This document shows positions 23,215 to 32,141 of a DNA stretch of 64,000 nt, piece after piece. Under the pieces are notes generated by a model. It did not search any database. It saw nothing but the letters and a program-made list of their open reading frames with translations, and was not told the DNA's origin. Origin of the DNA: CALREJ01 sp035547395 (lineage in GTDB: Bacteria > Patescibacteriota > Gracilibacteria > Peribacterales > Peribacteraceae); assembly GCA_035547395.1 (NCBI GenBank), contig DASZVA010000016.1, forward strand, positions 59,127 through 123,126, given 5' to 3'. How positions within the stretch are numbered: the stretch's first letter is position 1; each line of letters opens with the position of its first letter. A program made the position numbers and the translations under genes.

Positions 23215-24717
23215 ATGAAGAAACGATTTTCCATCGCCGGTGCGCTCTTTGTCGTGGTGTTCTGTGCGCTCATCGGCGCCATGCTCAATACCGCCTCGGC
23301 GCAAAGCGTGACGCCCGTCGATTGCGATCAGTTGAAGCAGCAGATGGCCGCGTTCCCCGTCGGATCGTTCGGCTATCAGCGATTGCTCGACACGTATAAC
23401 AATGAATGTCAGACCATTCGGCCGGGCTGCCCCAGCGAGCTCGACCTTACGATTGCCGAGAAACACTGCACGGATCTTGGGAAATACAGCGAGCGCTACA
23501 GCGACCCGAGCCGCTGCGTACAGGTAAAATGTACGGATACGCCTCCTTCTTCGTCTTCATCATCCTCGTCTTCCTCCTCATCGTCCGTCGCATCGCAAAA
23601 CGGTCCGTGTCCCAACGGCGACATGCTCACGCAGCAGGCACTCGCATGTAAAGCGAACAATCAGAATTATGAGTACTACACCGTCAACGGCTGCCGGACC
23701 GTCCGCTGTATTGTCCCGAACACGACCCAAACCTCCTGTCCTTCCCCGTCCACGCTGACCGATAAGGCAGCCGCCTGCAAAGCCCGCGGCGTCGACTACG
23801 AATCCTACACGGACGGCGTCTGCAAGATGATCCGCTGCAGCGATGAAACGGTGTCGCAAGCGGCATGCGGCACGAATGATGATGTGAACGCGGCCATCGC
23901 AAACTGCCAGAACCGCGGTCTCACCTATAAAATCACATCCGATCAAAACGGATGCCGGGCAGTGCAATGCGCGTATGCCGGAAGTTCCGCTTCCGCGGAA
24001 TCCTGCCCGTCCAACGATGAACTCAACAGCGCCATCGCAGTCTGCAGGAACTCCGGCATGACCTACACCACCATGCCCGACAACAACGGATGCTATCAGG
24101 TGATCTGCAATTCACTCGGCAGCAGTTCCGACATGTTCCAGTTCGGCGGCAGCAGTTCCGTCATGCAATCGACGTCCTCGACGACCGGCTCTGCTTTCCC
24201 TGATGTCGATGCGACAACGCTTGCCGGAAAAGCGGCGGTGGATCTGCGCAACCGTGGCATCATCAGCGGCAATCCGGACGGCACGTTCGGCGGCAATAAT
24301 CCCGTGAACCGCGCGGAAGCCGCCAAGTTCCTGCTCACAGCCTGCGGCAGACAATCATCCGCTTCCTACAGCGGAAATTTCAGCGATGTTCCCGCCGGCC
24401 AGTGGTACACGTCGCTCGTTGCCGCAGCCGCATCCCAGGGCATTATCAGCGGCTATCCGGATGGCACGTTCAAGCCGGGCAACACCGTCAACCGCGCGGA
24501 GTTCTCCAAGATGATCACGATTGCCTGCAATCTGCCGACGAGTCTGACGTACGCATATAAAGACGTGTCTTCCTCCGACTGGTTCGCGCAGTACGCCGGT
24601 GCAACGCAGCTCTACACCATGTTCCCGAGCAGCCCTGCGACACTCATGCAGCCGAACAAACTGATGTCGAGAAACGACGTCGCGACCGCGATCTATCAGT
24701 ATCTGCATCATCAGTAA
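23215..24717 (+). CDS. SLH-domain surface protein with four Cys-rich repeats
   Basis: 500 aa. Signal peptide 1-29 (MKKRFSIAGALFVVV... NTASA). After a Cys-containing N-domain and a run of 13 Ser, four repeats of about 38 residues follow, each with four Cys in the pattern C-x(11-13)-C-x(15)-C-x4-C (for example CPSPSTLTDKAAACKARG). Then three SLH domains (about 320-500) with FPDVDATT, GIISGNPDGTFGGNNPVNRAE and GIISGYPDGTFKPGNTVNRAE. SLH domains bind secondary cell-wall polymers, so this is an exported wall-bound protein; the Cys repeats are probably disulfide-bonded modules of unknown ligand. The upstream in-frame ATG at 23131 would disrupt the signal peptide. Confidence 0.9.
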   Translation: MKKRFSIAGALFVVVFCALIGAMLNTASAQSVTPVDCDQLKQQMAAFPVGSFGYQRLLDTYNNECQTIRPGCPSELDLTIAEKHCTDLGKYSERYSDPSRCVQVKCTDTPPSSSSSSSSSSSSSVASQNGPCPNGDMLTQQALACKANNQNYEYYTVNGCRTVRCIVPNTTQTSCPSPSTLTDKAAACKARGVDYESYTDGVCKMIRCSDETVSQAACGTNDDVNAAIANCQNRGLTYKITSDQNGCRAVQCAYAGSSASAESCPSNDELNSAIAVCRNSGMTYTTMPDNNGCYQVICNSLGSSSDMFQFGGSSSVMQSTSSTTGSAFPDVDATTLAGKAAVDLRNRGIISGNPDGTFGGNNPVNRAEAAKFLLTACGRQSSASYSGNFSDVPAGQWYTSLVAAAASQGIISGYPDGTFKPGNTVNRAEFSKMITIACNLPTSLTYAYKDVSSSDWFAQYAGATQLYTMFPSSPATLMQPNKLMSRNDVATAIYQYLHHQ

Positions 24718-24737
24718 AAATCGAATACAAGCTGTAA

Positions 24738-24840
24738 ATGTGTCATGGTGAGGAGCCCTGCATATGCGGGGCCACGAACCATCACATTTACCGTGTCTGA
24801 CACTTCGTGGCCCGCTGACGCGGACACCTCAGTGTGACAC
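24738..24840. repeat. Dispersed TGTCATGGTGAG inverted repeats
   Basis: ATGTGTCATGGTGAGGAGCC to ACGAACCATCACAT, then a second palindrome GTGTCTGACACTTCGTGG to GACACCTCAGTGTGACAC, ahead of the P-type ATPase promoter. Confidence 0.7.
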
Positions 24841-24931
24841 AACTGCTACATGGTCATTGTACGAGACATCTGCTACACTGGCCTCTAACGCGCAGGCAAA
24901 CAAAAGCCGCGCGTCTTACCCTCGCATCACC

Positions 24932-26806
24932 ATGTCATTCATTTTCTCTCGCTCAGCGATTCCGCTGTTCGTGCTCGTAGGCCTTGCGGCCGCGGGCATC
25001 GGGTACATGACCGGCAACCGAAACATCGCGGATATCATCCTGCTCATCACGCTCATCGTGGGATCGATCCCGCTCGCCATCGACATAGTGCAATCGATGA
25101 TCCACCGGCACTTCGGCGTCGACATCATTGCGATCGTCGCGATCATTTCGTCGCTGATTCTGCATCAATACCTCGCGGGAACCGTCATCCTGCTCATGCT
25201 TTCCGGCGGAGAAGCACTGGAAGGGTACGCGCTGCGCAGAGCGCGCAAGGATCTCACGGATCTGATAAAAAACGCACCGACCGTTGCTCACAAGGATGAA
25301 AACGGAACGATGCGTGACGTGCCGATTGAATCCGTGAAACCGGGAGACATCGTCATCGTGAAACCGGGCGAATCCATTCCTGTGGACGGAGAAGTTCTGG
25401 AAGGATCGAGCATGGTCGATGAGTCGATGCTCACCGGTGAATCCGTTCCCGTGCGCAAGCACAGCGGTCTGCACGTAATGAGCGGAAGCGTTGCCAAAGA
25501 CAACGTGCTCAAAATCCGCGCTTTGCTCCCAAGCAGCGAGAGCCGCTACCAGCAGATCATCCGGCTCGTGCGCGAAGCGGAGCAGCGCAAAGCGCCGTTC
25601 GTGCGTCTCGCCGACCGCTACAGCGTGTGGTTCACGGCAATTACGTTCATACTCGCCGCCGGCGCGTGGTTTTTGTCGCATGATCCCGTACGGCTGCTCG
25701 CCGTACTCGTGGTCGCGACCCCGTGCCCGCTCATTCTCGCGACGCCGATCGCGTTCGCATCGGGGATCAGCAGAGCCGCGGGCCGCGGTATCATCGTGAA
25801 AAACGGCGGAGTGCTCGAAAAACTCGGCGAGGCGCGCAGCTTCATTTTTGATAAAACCGGCACGCTGACCTTCGGCGTCCCGAGCATCGCGCGCATCGAA
25901 GCGTACGATCGCACGGAAAAGGAAATCCTGCAGATCAGCGCATCACTCGATCAGCTCTCTGCGCATATCCTGGCGCGCGCGCTCACGCTGGAAGCGGCCC
26001 GCGAACAAATCACGCTGCAGTATCCGGAACAATTCGAGGAACGTCTCGGCGAGGGCGTGCACGGCACGATCGACGGAAAAACATACTACTTCGGCAGGCT
26101 CGCGTATCTGCAGAAACAGGGAATGCAGGTGCCGAAAGACATTCAAACGGCACATGACAAAGCGCAGGAAGCCGGTCAAATGGCCGTGTTCCTCGGCGAA
26201 GGCAAAACGATACTCGGCGGCGTGTTCTTTGCGGACAAAACGCGCTCACACGTGCGCGAACTGTTTCAGAATCTGTCCTCGCTCGGCATACAGCGCGTGA
26301 TGATGCTGACCGGCGATAAGAAAGCGGCGGCACTGAGAGTCGCGACGGAAATCGGATTGAAAGAAGAAAACGTGATAGCGGAATGTCTGCCGGAAAACAA
26401 AGTGCAGACGGTCGTGGAGATGCACAAGACGCTCGCGCCGGTTGTGATGGTGGGCGACGGCGTGAACGACGCGCCGGCGATCAGTGCCGCGGATGTCGGC
26501 ATCGCAATGGGCGGCGGCGGCAATACGGCGTCATCCGAGGCGGGCGACATCGTGATTTTGATCGACCGCATCGAGCGCGTCGGTGAAGCGCTCTGCCTGG
26601 GCCATCGTGTGCTCGGCATCGCAAAGCAGAGCATCTTCATCGGCATCGGTCTCAGCATTTTCCTGATGATCCTCGCGACGTTCGGTTTCATCGTCCCCGT
26701 CTACGGCGCGCTGCTGCAGGAAATCGTCGACGTCATCGTCATCTTCAACGCACTCAGAGTGCTGCTCGTGCAGTGCTGGTTTTCCGATTCGATGGAGGAA
26801 GTCTGA
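24932..26806 (+). CDS. Heavy-metal translocating P-type ATPase (P1B-like)
   Basis: 624 aa from the ATG at 24932; a TACACT -10 box about 50 nt upstream fits. Domains: two pairs of N-terminal membrane helices, actuator domain with TGES (DESMLTGESVPV, about 165-176), membrane motif TPCPLILATPIA (about 263), phosphorylation site DKTGTLT (about 306), ATP-binding domain, GDGVNDAP (about 508) and two C-terminal helices. Pumps a metal ion out of the cytoplasm. There is no N-terminal metal-binding HMA domain, and the usual HP dipeptide appears as SAHILARA, as in some TPC-type members. Metal not predictable. Confidence 0.92.
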   Translation: MSFIFSRSAIPLFVLVGLAAAGIGYMTGNRNIADIILLITLIVGSIPLAIDIVQSMIHRHFGVDIIAIVAIISSLILHQYLAGTVILLMLSGGEALEGYALRRARKDLTDLIKNAPTVAHKDENGTMRDVPIESVKPGDIVIVKPGESIPVDGEVLEGSSMVDESMLTGESVPVRKHSGLHVMSGSVAKDNVLKIRALLPSSESRYQQIIRLVREAEQRKAPFVRLADRYSVWFTAITFILAAGAWFLSHDPVRLLAVLVVATPCPLILATPIAFASGISRAAGRGIIVKNGGVLEKLGEARSFIFDKTGTLTFGVPSIARIEAYDRTEKEILQISASLDQLSAHILARALTLEAAREQITLQYPEQFEERLGEGVHGTIDGKTYYFGRLAYLQKQGMQVPKDIQTAHDKAQEAGQMAVFLGEGKTILGGVFFADKTRSHVRELFQNLSSLGIQRVMMLTGDKKAAALRVATEIGLKEENVIAECLPENKVQTVVEMHKTLAPVVMVGDGVNDAPAISAADVGIAMGGGGNTASSEAGDIVILIDRIERVGEALCLGHRVLGIAKQSIFIGIGLSIFLMILATFGFIVPVYGALLQEIVDVIVIFNALRVLLVQCWFSDSMEEV

Positions 26807-26810
26807 AAAT

Positions 26811-26915
26811 ATGGGAGGTTTGGTAGGTTTAGTAGGTTTAGTAGGTTCTATACGTAAAATGACGCTATCTCCCGCTTACTCAACGTACTAAACGTATGAC
26901 ACCTACTCAACCTTT
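26811..26915. repeat. Period-9 palindromic intergenic element
   Basis: Left arm nonamers GTAGGTTTA, GTAGGTTTA, GTAGGTTCT; right arm TTACTCAAC, GTACTAAAC, then CCTACTCAACC. Lies between the convergent ATPase and alkylation-repair genes. Confidence 0.78.
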
Positions 26916-27587
26916 CATCACTCTCTTCTTCACCGCCTCACTTTCTAGTTCTCTGAGTGCATCACGCGCGATCCAGCGCGCGGACGATGAATCGAGTTTG
27001 AGCAGCTGACGAGCAGTCGCAATCGCGATGGGATTTAGCGTCGCATTTCGCTTGCCGATCTGACGGAGTGCCCAGTTCACCGCCTTCTTCACGAAGTTGC
27101 GATCGTCGGTCGCGTATTTCTTGATGAGAGGCAGAAGCGATATGAAGCGCGCATCGCATTGCTCTTTGTCGTGCACGGCAAGCGTCGCGATCAATGTGAA
27201 AGCCGTACGCCGAACGAATTCCCGGTCATCCGCAGAATATTGCGCAATTTTTTTGTACGCATATTTCGTTTTATCAAAGAGATTCCCACAGGTTTGATCA
27301 CACACGTCCCACGAATCGAAATCCGCGGTCCAGCTGTCCATCTGCTGCTCCGTCACGAGCGCGGGATCATCGATCATGCTTGCGAGTATCCGCGCTTCAT
27401 GTATGCCGGTTTTCCAAAGTGCGAGAGCAAGATCGTGATTGCGCCCGACTGTTTTTGCGAGACTGCGCAGCTGCGGCATGGTGATGCCAAGTTGATTCTT
27501 AGCCGTGATGTTCCAGCGCTTCTTGCCTTCGATGGATGCGGGATGCGCCAGAGAATGCAGCCGCTTCAATACTTCCTGTTGAGTCAC
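26907..27587 (-). CDS. DNA alkylation repair protein, AlkD-like HEAT-repeat glycosylase
   Basis: 226 aa, all-alpha, with the AlkD-family segments NQLGITMPQLRSLAK, LWKTGIHEARILASMI, SWDVCDQTC (the W/D region of the alkylated-base site), KKAVNWALRQIGKRN and a C-terminal LESEAVKKR. AlkD-like enzymes remove bulky or cationic alkyl-purines. The start is a GTG directly after TACAAT plus six nt, so the predicted +1 is the start codon itself. Confidence 0.88.
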   Translation of the reverse strand: MTQQEVLKRLHSLAHPASIEGKKRWNITAKNQLGITMPQLRSLAKTVGRNHDLALALWKTGIHEARILASMIDDPALVTEQQMDSWTADFDSWDVCDQTCGNLFDKTKYAYKKIAQYSADDREFVRRTAFTLIATLAVHDKEQCDARFISLLPLIKKYATDDRNFVKKAVNWALRQIGKRNATLNPIAIATARQLLKLDSSSARWIARDALRELESEAVKKRVMKG

Positions 27588-27643
27588 CAGAAAATTGTAG
27601 ATGGAACATCACTCCCCCGCTAATCGGAACAGCCACGATGACC

Positions 27644-27670
27644 GTTACCATATATCGATATATGGGATCG
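27644..27670. repeat. Palindromic ATATATCGATATAT repeat, copy 2
   Basis: GTTACC-ATATATCGATATAT-GGGATCG; same flanks as the copy at 12399-12440. It lies upstream of the alkylation-repair gene; the rest of 27588-27866 has no gene but holds a TGTCATGGTGAG-family half at 27753-27793. Confidence 0.65.
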
Positions 27671-27752
27671 TTATTCGTACGCCATCGAACGACGGATGAT
27701 CGATGCATTTATAGACTCAAACTGGTTTCATGATTGAATTCTAAAAGCATAA

Positions 27753-27793
27753 GTGTGCCACCCTGAGCTGAGACGAAGGGCTCACCATGACAC
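27753..27793. repeat. Dispersed repeat of the CACCATGACA family
   Basis: GTGTGCCACCCTGAGCTGAG followed by ACGAAGGGCTCACCATGACAC, an imperfect palindrome related to copies at 22397 and 18261. Confidence 0.7.
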
Positions 27794-27866
27794 GTTTGCT
27801 GTTTATGTAACCATTTTCATATATGCTTATATGAATGGATGATCACAATCTGTTATACTGTTTTGC

Positions 27867-28358
27867 ATGACAAACGACGCACCTAGACCTGAGACCGCGA
27901 CCTTCGGCGCAGGATGCTTCTGGGGAGTGGAAGACACGTTTCGCCAGATCCCCGGCGTGATCGACGCTGTCTCCGGCTACTGCGGAGGAACGGTCGAGAA
28001 CCCGACCTACGAAATGGTCTGCATGGGAACGACCGGCCACGCGGAATCCGTGCAGGTGACGTTTGATCCGTCGAAGGTGAGTTACAAGCAACTGCTCGAC
28101 GTGTTTTGGGAGAATCACAATCCGACGACGCGCAACCAGCAGGGTCCCGACATCGGCTCGCAGTATCGATCCGTCATCTTCTATCATTCGAATGAACAGA
28201 AGAAACTGGCCGAAGCGTCGCGCGAGGCGGTGGAGAAATCGGGCAAGTGGAAGAATCCCGTCGTGACCGAGATCGTGCCGGCCAAGCCGTTTTACAAAGC
28301 GGAGGAATATCATCAGCAATATTTGAAGAAAAACGGGCTGAGCTCGTGCCATTACTGA
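27867..28358 (+). CDS. msrA: Peptide methionine-S-sulfoxide reductase
   Basis: 163 aa. The catalytic motif GAGCFWGVED has the nucleophilic Cys near residue 15; downstream segments (VSGYCGG, ESVQVTFDP, FWENHNPTTRNQQGPDIGSQYRS) are typical MsrA. Reduces methionine-S-sulfoxide in proteins. Start: TATACT plus six nt and C precede the ATG (leaderless type). No msrB nearby. Confidence 0.97.
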   Translation: MTNDAPRPETATFGAGCFWGVEDTFRQIPGVIDAVSGYCGGTVENPTYEMVCMGTTGHAESVQVTFDPSKVSYKQLLDVFWENHNPTTRNQQGPDIGSQYRSVIFYHSNEQKKLAEASREAVEKSGKWKNPVVTEIVPAKPFYKAEEYHQQYLKKNGLSSCHY

Positions 28359-28476
28359 GATGTAAGATGTAAGAAATAAGATGGAAGTGAAACTCGAAAC
28401 ACCCTTCGCCGATTGTTTGGCTTTTTTTCTTCTATCTTCCATCTTACGTCTTACGTCTTTCTGCATCTTACATCTA
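28357..28476. repeat. Period-7 palindromic intergenic element
   Basis: Left heptamers GATGTAA, GATGTAA, GAAATAA, GATGGAA; right heptamers TTCTATC, TTCCATC, TTACGTC, TTACGTC. Arms are complementary over about 30 nt; seven T precede the right arm. Confidence 0.8.
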
Positions 28477-28504
28477 TTCCAACACCGCACTACACTCCAC
28501 CACG

Positions 28505-29866
28505 ATGACCACCTCCCCCGTCTCCGACGACCGGCGATTCCCCGACTGCTGCGCCGCCTATGCGCATCCTTTGTCGGATGCAAAGACACTCAAGGTGCGC
28601 ATCGAAGAATTGCTCCGCGAAAACACGAACGAAGGATATTCGAAACTGCTCGATGCCTACTACTGCTACGTGCAGCCGTCGCGCAGCAAGTATCCGTTCC
28701 AGTGGTTCTGGGATTCGTGCTTCCACGTCTTCATGCTCTGTTCGATCGGCGAACTACAGCTCGCCAAGCGCAATCTGTGGAGCTTGTTTGCCATGCAGGA
28801 ACCCAACGGTTTCGTGGGACACATGATCTTCTGGAAGCGTGTGTTTCCGACCACGCCGTCGGACGTGCTGCAGTCGAGGCCGACGTTCGGGCAGATGCGC
28901 CCGCACATGAGCGCGCTCATACAGCCAAGCTTCGCCGCGCAGGCGCTGCTGCGCATCGCGGATGAATCCAAGGACACGGAATACGTGCAAGTGATGCTGC
29001 CCAAGATCAAACGCTATCTGGAATGGGTGATGCAAAATCGCGATTTCGACGGCGATCATCTCATCACCATCATCAGTCCCGTGGAATCCGGCATGGATTT
29101 TAAACCGAGCTACGACGAAGTACTCGGATACAAGGGCGAGGGCGAGCCCGACCGCGGACTCTTCCTGAAAGCGGTGCGCTCGGACATGCGGAATTTCCGG
29201 AACCGCTACGACTTGAAGCGCGTCAAAAAAGCCCGTGGATTCTTGGTCAAAGACGTGACCGTGAACACCGCGTTTGCTCTTGATCTGGCGGCCGTCGCGG
29301 AAATTTGCGAACGCATCGGCGATCCCGATGCCCAAAAATGGAGAGACGCATCGGCAAAGGTGACGCACGCGATCCGCACGCTGATGTATGACGAGAAAGA
29401 CGCGGCGTTTTATGACTTGCGCGGACCGGACAATCACAAGCTGCGTGTGAAAACGCCGACGATTTTCTTCCCGATGATCCTGCCAGGCATTCCGGATGAA
29501 ATGTGCGGCAAAATCGTGGAACGCCATCTGCATCATTCATCCGCGTTCGCCGCGCCGTTCCCGCTGCCGTCGTGCGCGATGGACGAAAGGCAGTTTTACG
29601 CCAAGGACACTTGGTACCTATGGCGCGGGCCGACGTGGATCTTCAACAACTGGTTTTTGCATCGCGCGTTTCTGGAGCGGGGATTCACAGAAGAAGCGGA
29701 TGCACTCCTCAAAACCTGTCATGCCCTCATCGACATCGGGGGACTCCGCGAATACTACGATCCGCTGACGGGCGAAGGCGAAGGCGAGGAACACTTCACC
29801 TGGAGCGGTCTGGTGATGGATATGATGTGGAGAGCGAACAAAAATTCCACGTCTCATAAGGTATGA
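28505..29866 (+). CDS. GH63/trehalase-like (alpha/alpha)6 glycosidase
   Basis: 453 aa. Features of the GH63 C-terminal/mannosylglycerate-hydrolase type barrel: FQWFWDSCFHV (about 66-76, general-acid Asp), ESGMDFKPSYD (about 194-204, cf. ESGxDxSPxxD), YLWRGPTWIFNNW (about 370) and FTWSGLVMDMMW near the C-terminus (Glu/Trp region of the base). No signal peptide, so a cytoplasmic enzyme, probably acting on a glucosyl- or mannosyl-glycerate or a disaccharide. TACACT near the ATG gives a +3 start. The following gene overlaps its stop codon, so the two form an operon. Confidence 0.8.
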   Translation: MTTSPVSDDRRFPDCCAAYAHPLSDAKTLKVRIEELLRENTNEGYSKLLDAYYCYVQPSRSKYPFQWFWDSCFHVFMLCSIGELQLAKRNLWSLFAMQEPNGFVGHMIFWKRVFPTTPSDVLQSRPTFGQMRPHMSALIQPSFAAQALLRIADESKDTEYVQVMLPKIKRYLEWVMQNRDFDGDHLITIISPVESGMDFKPSYDEVLGYKGEGEPDRGLFLKAVRSDMRNFRNRYDLKRVKKARGFLVKDVTVNTAFALDLAAVAEICERIGDPDAQKWRDASAKVTHAIRTLMYDEKDAAFYDLRGPDNHKLRVKTPTIFFPMILPGIPDEMCGKIVERHLHHSSAFAAPFPLPSCAMDERQFYAKDTWYLWRGPTWIFNNWFLHRAFLERGFTEEADALLKTCHALIDIGGLREYYDPLTGEGEGEEHFTWSGLVMDMMWRANKNSTSHKV

Positions 29867-30537
29867 AGATGCATCATCCCATTACCATCGCCGAGCAACC
29901 GACGCAGGTCAGCTGCGGGCAGACCGCACTCGCCATGCTGCTTTCCTATTTTGACGACCGCATCGCGCCGGAGGAATTGATGAAAGATATTCCGATGCTC
30001 AAAACGGATGACGGAAAAGACTGGGGCACGGTGATACCGGATCTCGCGCACTGGTGCATGCGGCGCGGATACCAAGCAACGCTGCATACGTTTGATTCGC
30101 AGCTCGTGCATCAGACATGGGCGCAGCTGGAAACCGATGCGATCATCCATGAATTGAAAACGCTGCGTGATACGTTTGTGTTTCCGACGATCGGCACACA
30201 CATCTCGCGCACATTCATCGACGCGTACGTCCGCTATCTGTCCGACGGCGGCATTCTCATCATCGCCCCCTGCATCACGCTGTCGCTCATCCATACGCTC
30301 CTGACAAACGGTCCGTTCATCGCGACCGTCAGTTACGCAAATTTATATACGGCGAAGGGCGGCACGACCGCGACGCATTTCGTCGTCGTGTACGGCAGTG
30401 ATGCAAACGGCAACATCCTCATCGCCGATCCGTGGAAGGACAACGGATTTCAAACCGTGGATCCGGAGCGGCTCATCGGCGCGGTCATGGCCGCGCAGAT
30501 GACCTGTGAGAATGCGGTGTTTCAAATTCAAAAATAA
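29863..30537 (+). CDS. C39-like papain-fold peptidase or inactive homologue
   Basis: 224 aa. QVSCGQTALAMLLSYF (about 14-29) carries the catalytic Cys of C39-type bacteriocin-processing folds, THFVVVYGSD (about 168-177) the His, and IADPW the following Asp. No signal peptide or membrane segment. Overlaps the GH63-like gene by 4 nt (ATGA), implying translational coupling. Its target is unknown. Confidence 0.75.
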   Translation: MKMHHPITIAEQPTQVSCGQTALAMLLSYFDDRIAPEELMKDIPMLKTDDGKDWGTVIPDLAHWCMRRGYQATLHTFDSQLVHQTWAQLETDAIIHELKTLRDTFVFPTIGTHISRTFIDAYVRYLSDGGILIIAPCITLSLIHTLLTNGPFIATVSYANLYTAKGGTTATHFVVVYGSDANGNILIADPWKDNGFQTVDPERLIGAVMAAQMTCENAVFQIQK

Positions 30538-30539
30538 TC

Positions 30540-30585
30540 GTGCCGAAGCGGAAATTTACTTTCCGCTGGAGGCACTCTTTACCGA
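30540..30585 (+). terminator. Hairpin terminator
   Basis: GTGCC-GAA-GCGGAAA-TTTAC-TTTCCGC-TGGA-GGCAC stem with an internal loop, followed by TCTTT, right after the C39-like gene. Confidence 0.75.
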
Positions 30586-30637
30586 AAAGATAGTTCATGA
30601 AAGAAAAACTGGAAGTTTGTCTTTCATGCATAAGTGG

Positions 30638-30665
30638 TACTCCCTGTGGAAGCTTACGAAGAACC
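30638..30665 (+). repeat. 28-bp direct repeat, left copy
   Basis: GTACTCCCTGTGGAAGCTTA followed by CGAAGAAC; 25 of 28 bases match the copy at 31315-31342. The two copies flank the 30670-31275 gene. Confidence 0.85.
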
Positions 30666-30669
30666 GCTA

Positions 30670-31275
30670 CTATTGATTCAATCTTTTTTGGCGGTGTCCC
30701 AGTCTGCGCTGCTTTTCCTCTTCATCGAAATAGCCTGTAAGAATTTTCGTGAGATGATCCTTGTGCTGATGCAAACGATACAAGGTGTCTTTAATCATCG
30801 CCTGTCGTTCGCCCTCTTCATAGCCGCCCCGTCTCGCAAGATACGTCTCCAATTCCTGTTCAAAAGAAGCGATCATCTGAATGTTGTGAGCGAGATTTTG
30901 CATGTCGTCGTCTTTGAAGGTATGACTATGAAAATTATCGTGCGCATAAGAATCAGAAGGCATAAGCACTAATTGCGGTCCATGAGGATAGGAATGCTCC
31001 GCAAGAAGAATGTCATGCATCCTTTTTCTAGCATTATGCATGTCTGTCTCAATCTGTTGAGAGAGATCTTCATATGTTTCTTTATCATGTTTCCATGCTC
31101 TCAATTTCGTTTCAGCTGCTCTCTCGAGAACCGAAAGATCTTCAAGCAATTGTGCGATTTCTGCATATTGCGCATTCGCAAATTTTGTAGAATGAAGATT
31201 GCTCTTTGTTATTTTGCTGACATCAGCAGGAGAGAGAATAAGTTCTGGCTGTTCAGAAGAATTGTTGTGTGTCAT
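30670..31275 (-). CDS. Coiled-coil protein between direct repeats
   Basis: 201 aa, hydrophilic and helical throughout (SKITKSNLHSTKFANAQYAE, LLEDLSVLERAAETKLRAW), with a His-rich patch (SYAHDNFHSHTF). No signal or membrane segment; no family recognised. TTGCTT-17-TATAAT ends six nt before the ATG, so the transcript is predicted to start at the start codon. Gene and upstream region are more AT-rich than the flanks and sit exactly between two 28-bp direct repeats. Confidence 0.75.
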   Translation of the reverse strand: MTHNNSSEQPELILSPADVSKITKSNLHSTKFANAQYAEIAQLLEDLSVLERAAETKLRAWKHDKETYEDLSQQIETDMHNARKRMHDILLAEHSYPHGPQLVLMPSDSYAHDNFHSHTFKDDDMQNLAHNIQMIASFEQELETYLARRGGYEEGERQAMIKDTLYRLHQHKDHLTKILTGYFDEEEKQRRLGHRQKRLNQ

Positions 31276-31314
31276 ATTTATATTATATAATATTTTATAA
31301 AAAAAAGCAATATT

Positions 31315-31342
31315 GTACTCCCTGTGGAAGCTTATAAGGAAC
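31315..31342 (+). repeat. 28-bp direct repeat, right copy
   Basis: GTACTCCCTGTGGAAGCTTA followed by TAAGGAAC; see 30638-30665. Confidence 0.85.
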
Positions 31343-31350
31343 TGACTGTT

Positions 31351-32097
31351 TTAGGAGAAAAATAACAATTTCACTCCCATCATCAGAACCAGAATGAAAA
31401 AGAGTCGTTTAACCCACTCATTCCCTTTCGTAAGTGCGATATGAGCGCCAATGTATCCACCGGTTGCCATGCCAGCCATGAGCACAAAACCATATGCGTA
31501 ATCGATAATCCCATGAAGTCCGAAAATAATGAGTGATGAAATATAGAGAATAAATACGGGAATCGTCTGGGTTGCATTTGCTTCGATAATAGTCAGACCG
31601 AAACACATCATGAGAGTATAAAAAATTAACGTACCTGTTCCGCCCCCGAAGAATCCTGCCAATACTTGTATGAGGAAATAGAGAACAACACCAACGATCA
31701 TTTTCAAAATGTTTGTCTTACCTCTTTCCACTCCGATGTGTTTCTTGAATAAGATGATCGGTAAAAGAATAAAAAGAAGAACGCCGATTATTTTTTGCAG
31801 AATACTTGTATTGATATTGAGAAGAATGTTCGCGCCGATCAAAGAACCTGCCAAACTCAATAAGGCAAACACCGGAACATATTTCCAAACGATTTTCTTC
31901 GCTTTCCAGAATTTCAAAAGTGCGGTCAATGTACCGAGACTTCCGAATCTATCCGTTGCAATTGCAACTTGCGGCGGGAGACCGAGAAAAATAAGAAAGG
32001 GAATCGAAAGCAAACTGCCGCCACCGACCATCGAACCGATCACACTCGCTGCAACTCCAATGAGAAATATGCCAATGTATATAACAAATGCAGGCAT
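31351..32097 (-). CDS. TauE/SafE-family membrane transporter
   Basis: 248 aa with about eight membrane helices. Family features: the N-terminal GSMVGGGSLLSIPFLIFLGLPP repeat and its counterpart GFFGGGTGTLIFYTLMMCFGL in the second half, i.e. the duplicated four-helix unit of TauE/SafE (sulfite/organosulfonate exporters). Substrate cannot be told. AT-richer than the genes to its left. No other sulfur gene is nearby. Confidence 0.87.
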   Translation of the reverse strand: MPAFVIYIGIFLIGVAASVIGSMVGGGSLLSIPFLIFLGLPPQVAIATDRFGSLGTLTALLKFWKAKKIVWKYVPVFALLSLAGSLIGANILLNINTSILQKIIGVLLFILLPIILFKKHIGVERGKTNILKMIVGVVLYFLIQVLAGFFGGGTGTLIFYTLMMCFGLTIIEANATQTIPVFILYISSLIIFGLHGIIDYAYGFVLMAGMATGGYIGAHIALTKGNEWVKRLFFILVLMMGVKLLFFS

Positions 32098-32141
32098 GTA
32101 CTTTGATTAGTATGCCACTGAATTCGGTGGAAATGAATTAT

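Noticed and set aside
22915..23466. 183-aa minus-strand frame overlapping the SLH gene start
   Set aside because: Its N-terminal half is antisense to the signal-peptide gene and its C-terminal half has no recognisable pattern or start signal.
11233..28476. Period-7/9 elements as CRISPR arrays
   Set aside because: Units are 7-9 nt and degenerate, with no spacers of constant length and no cas genes.
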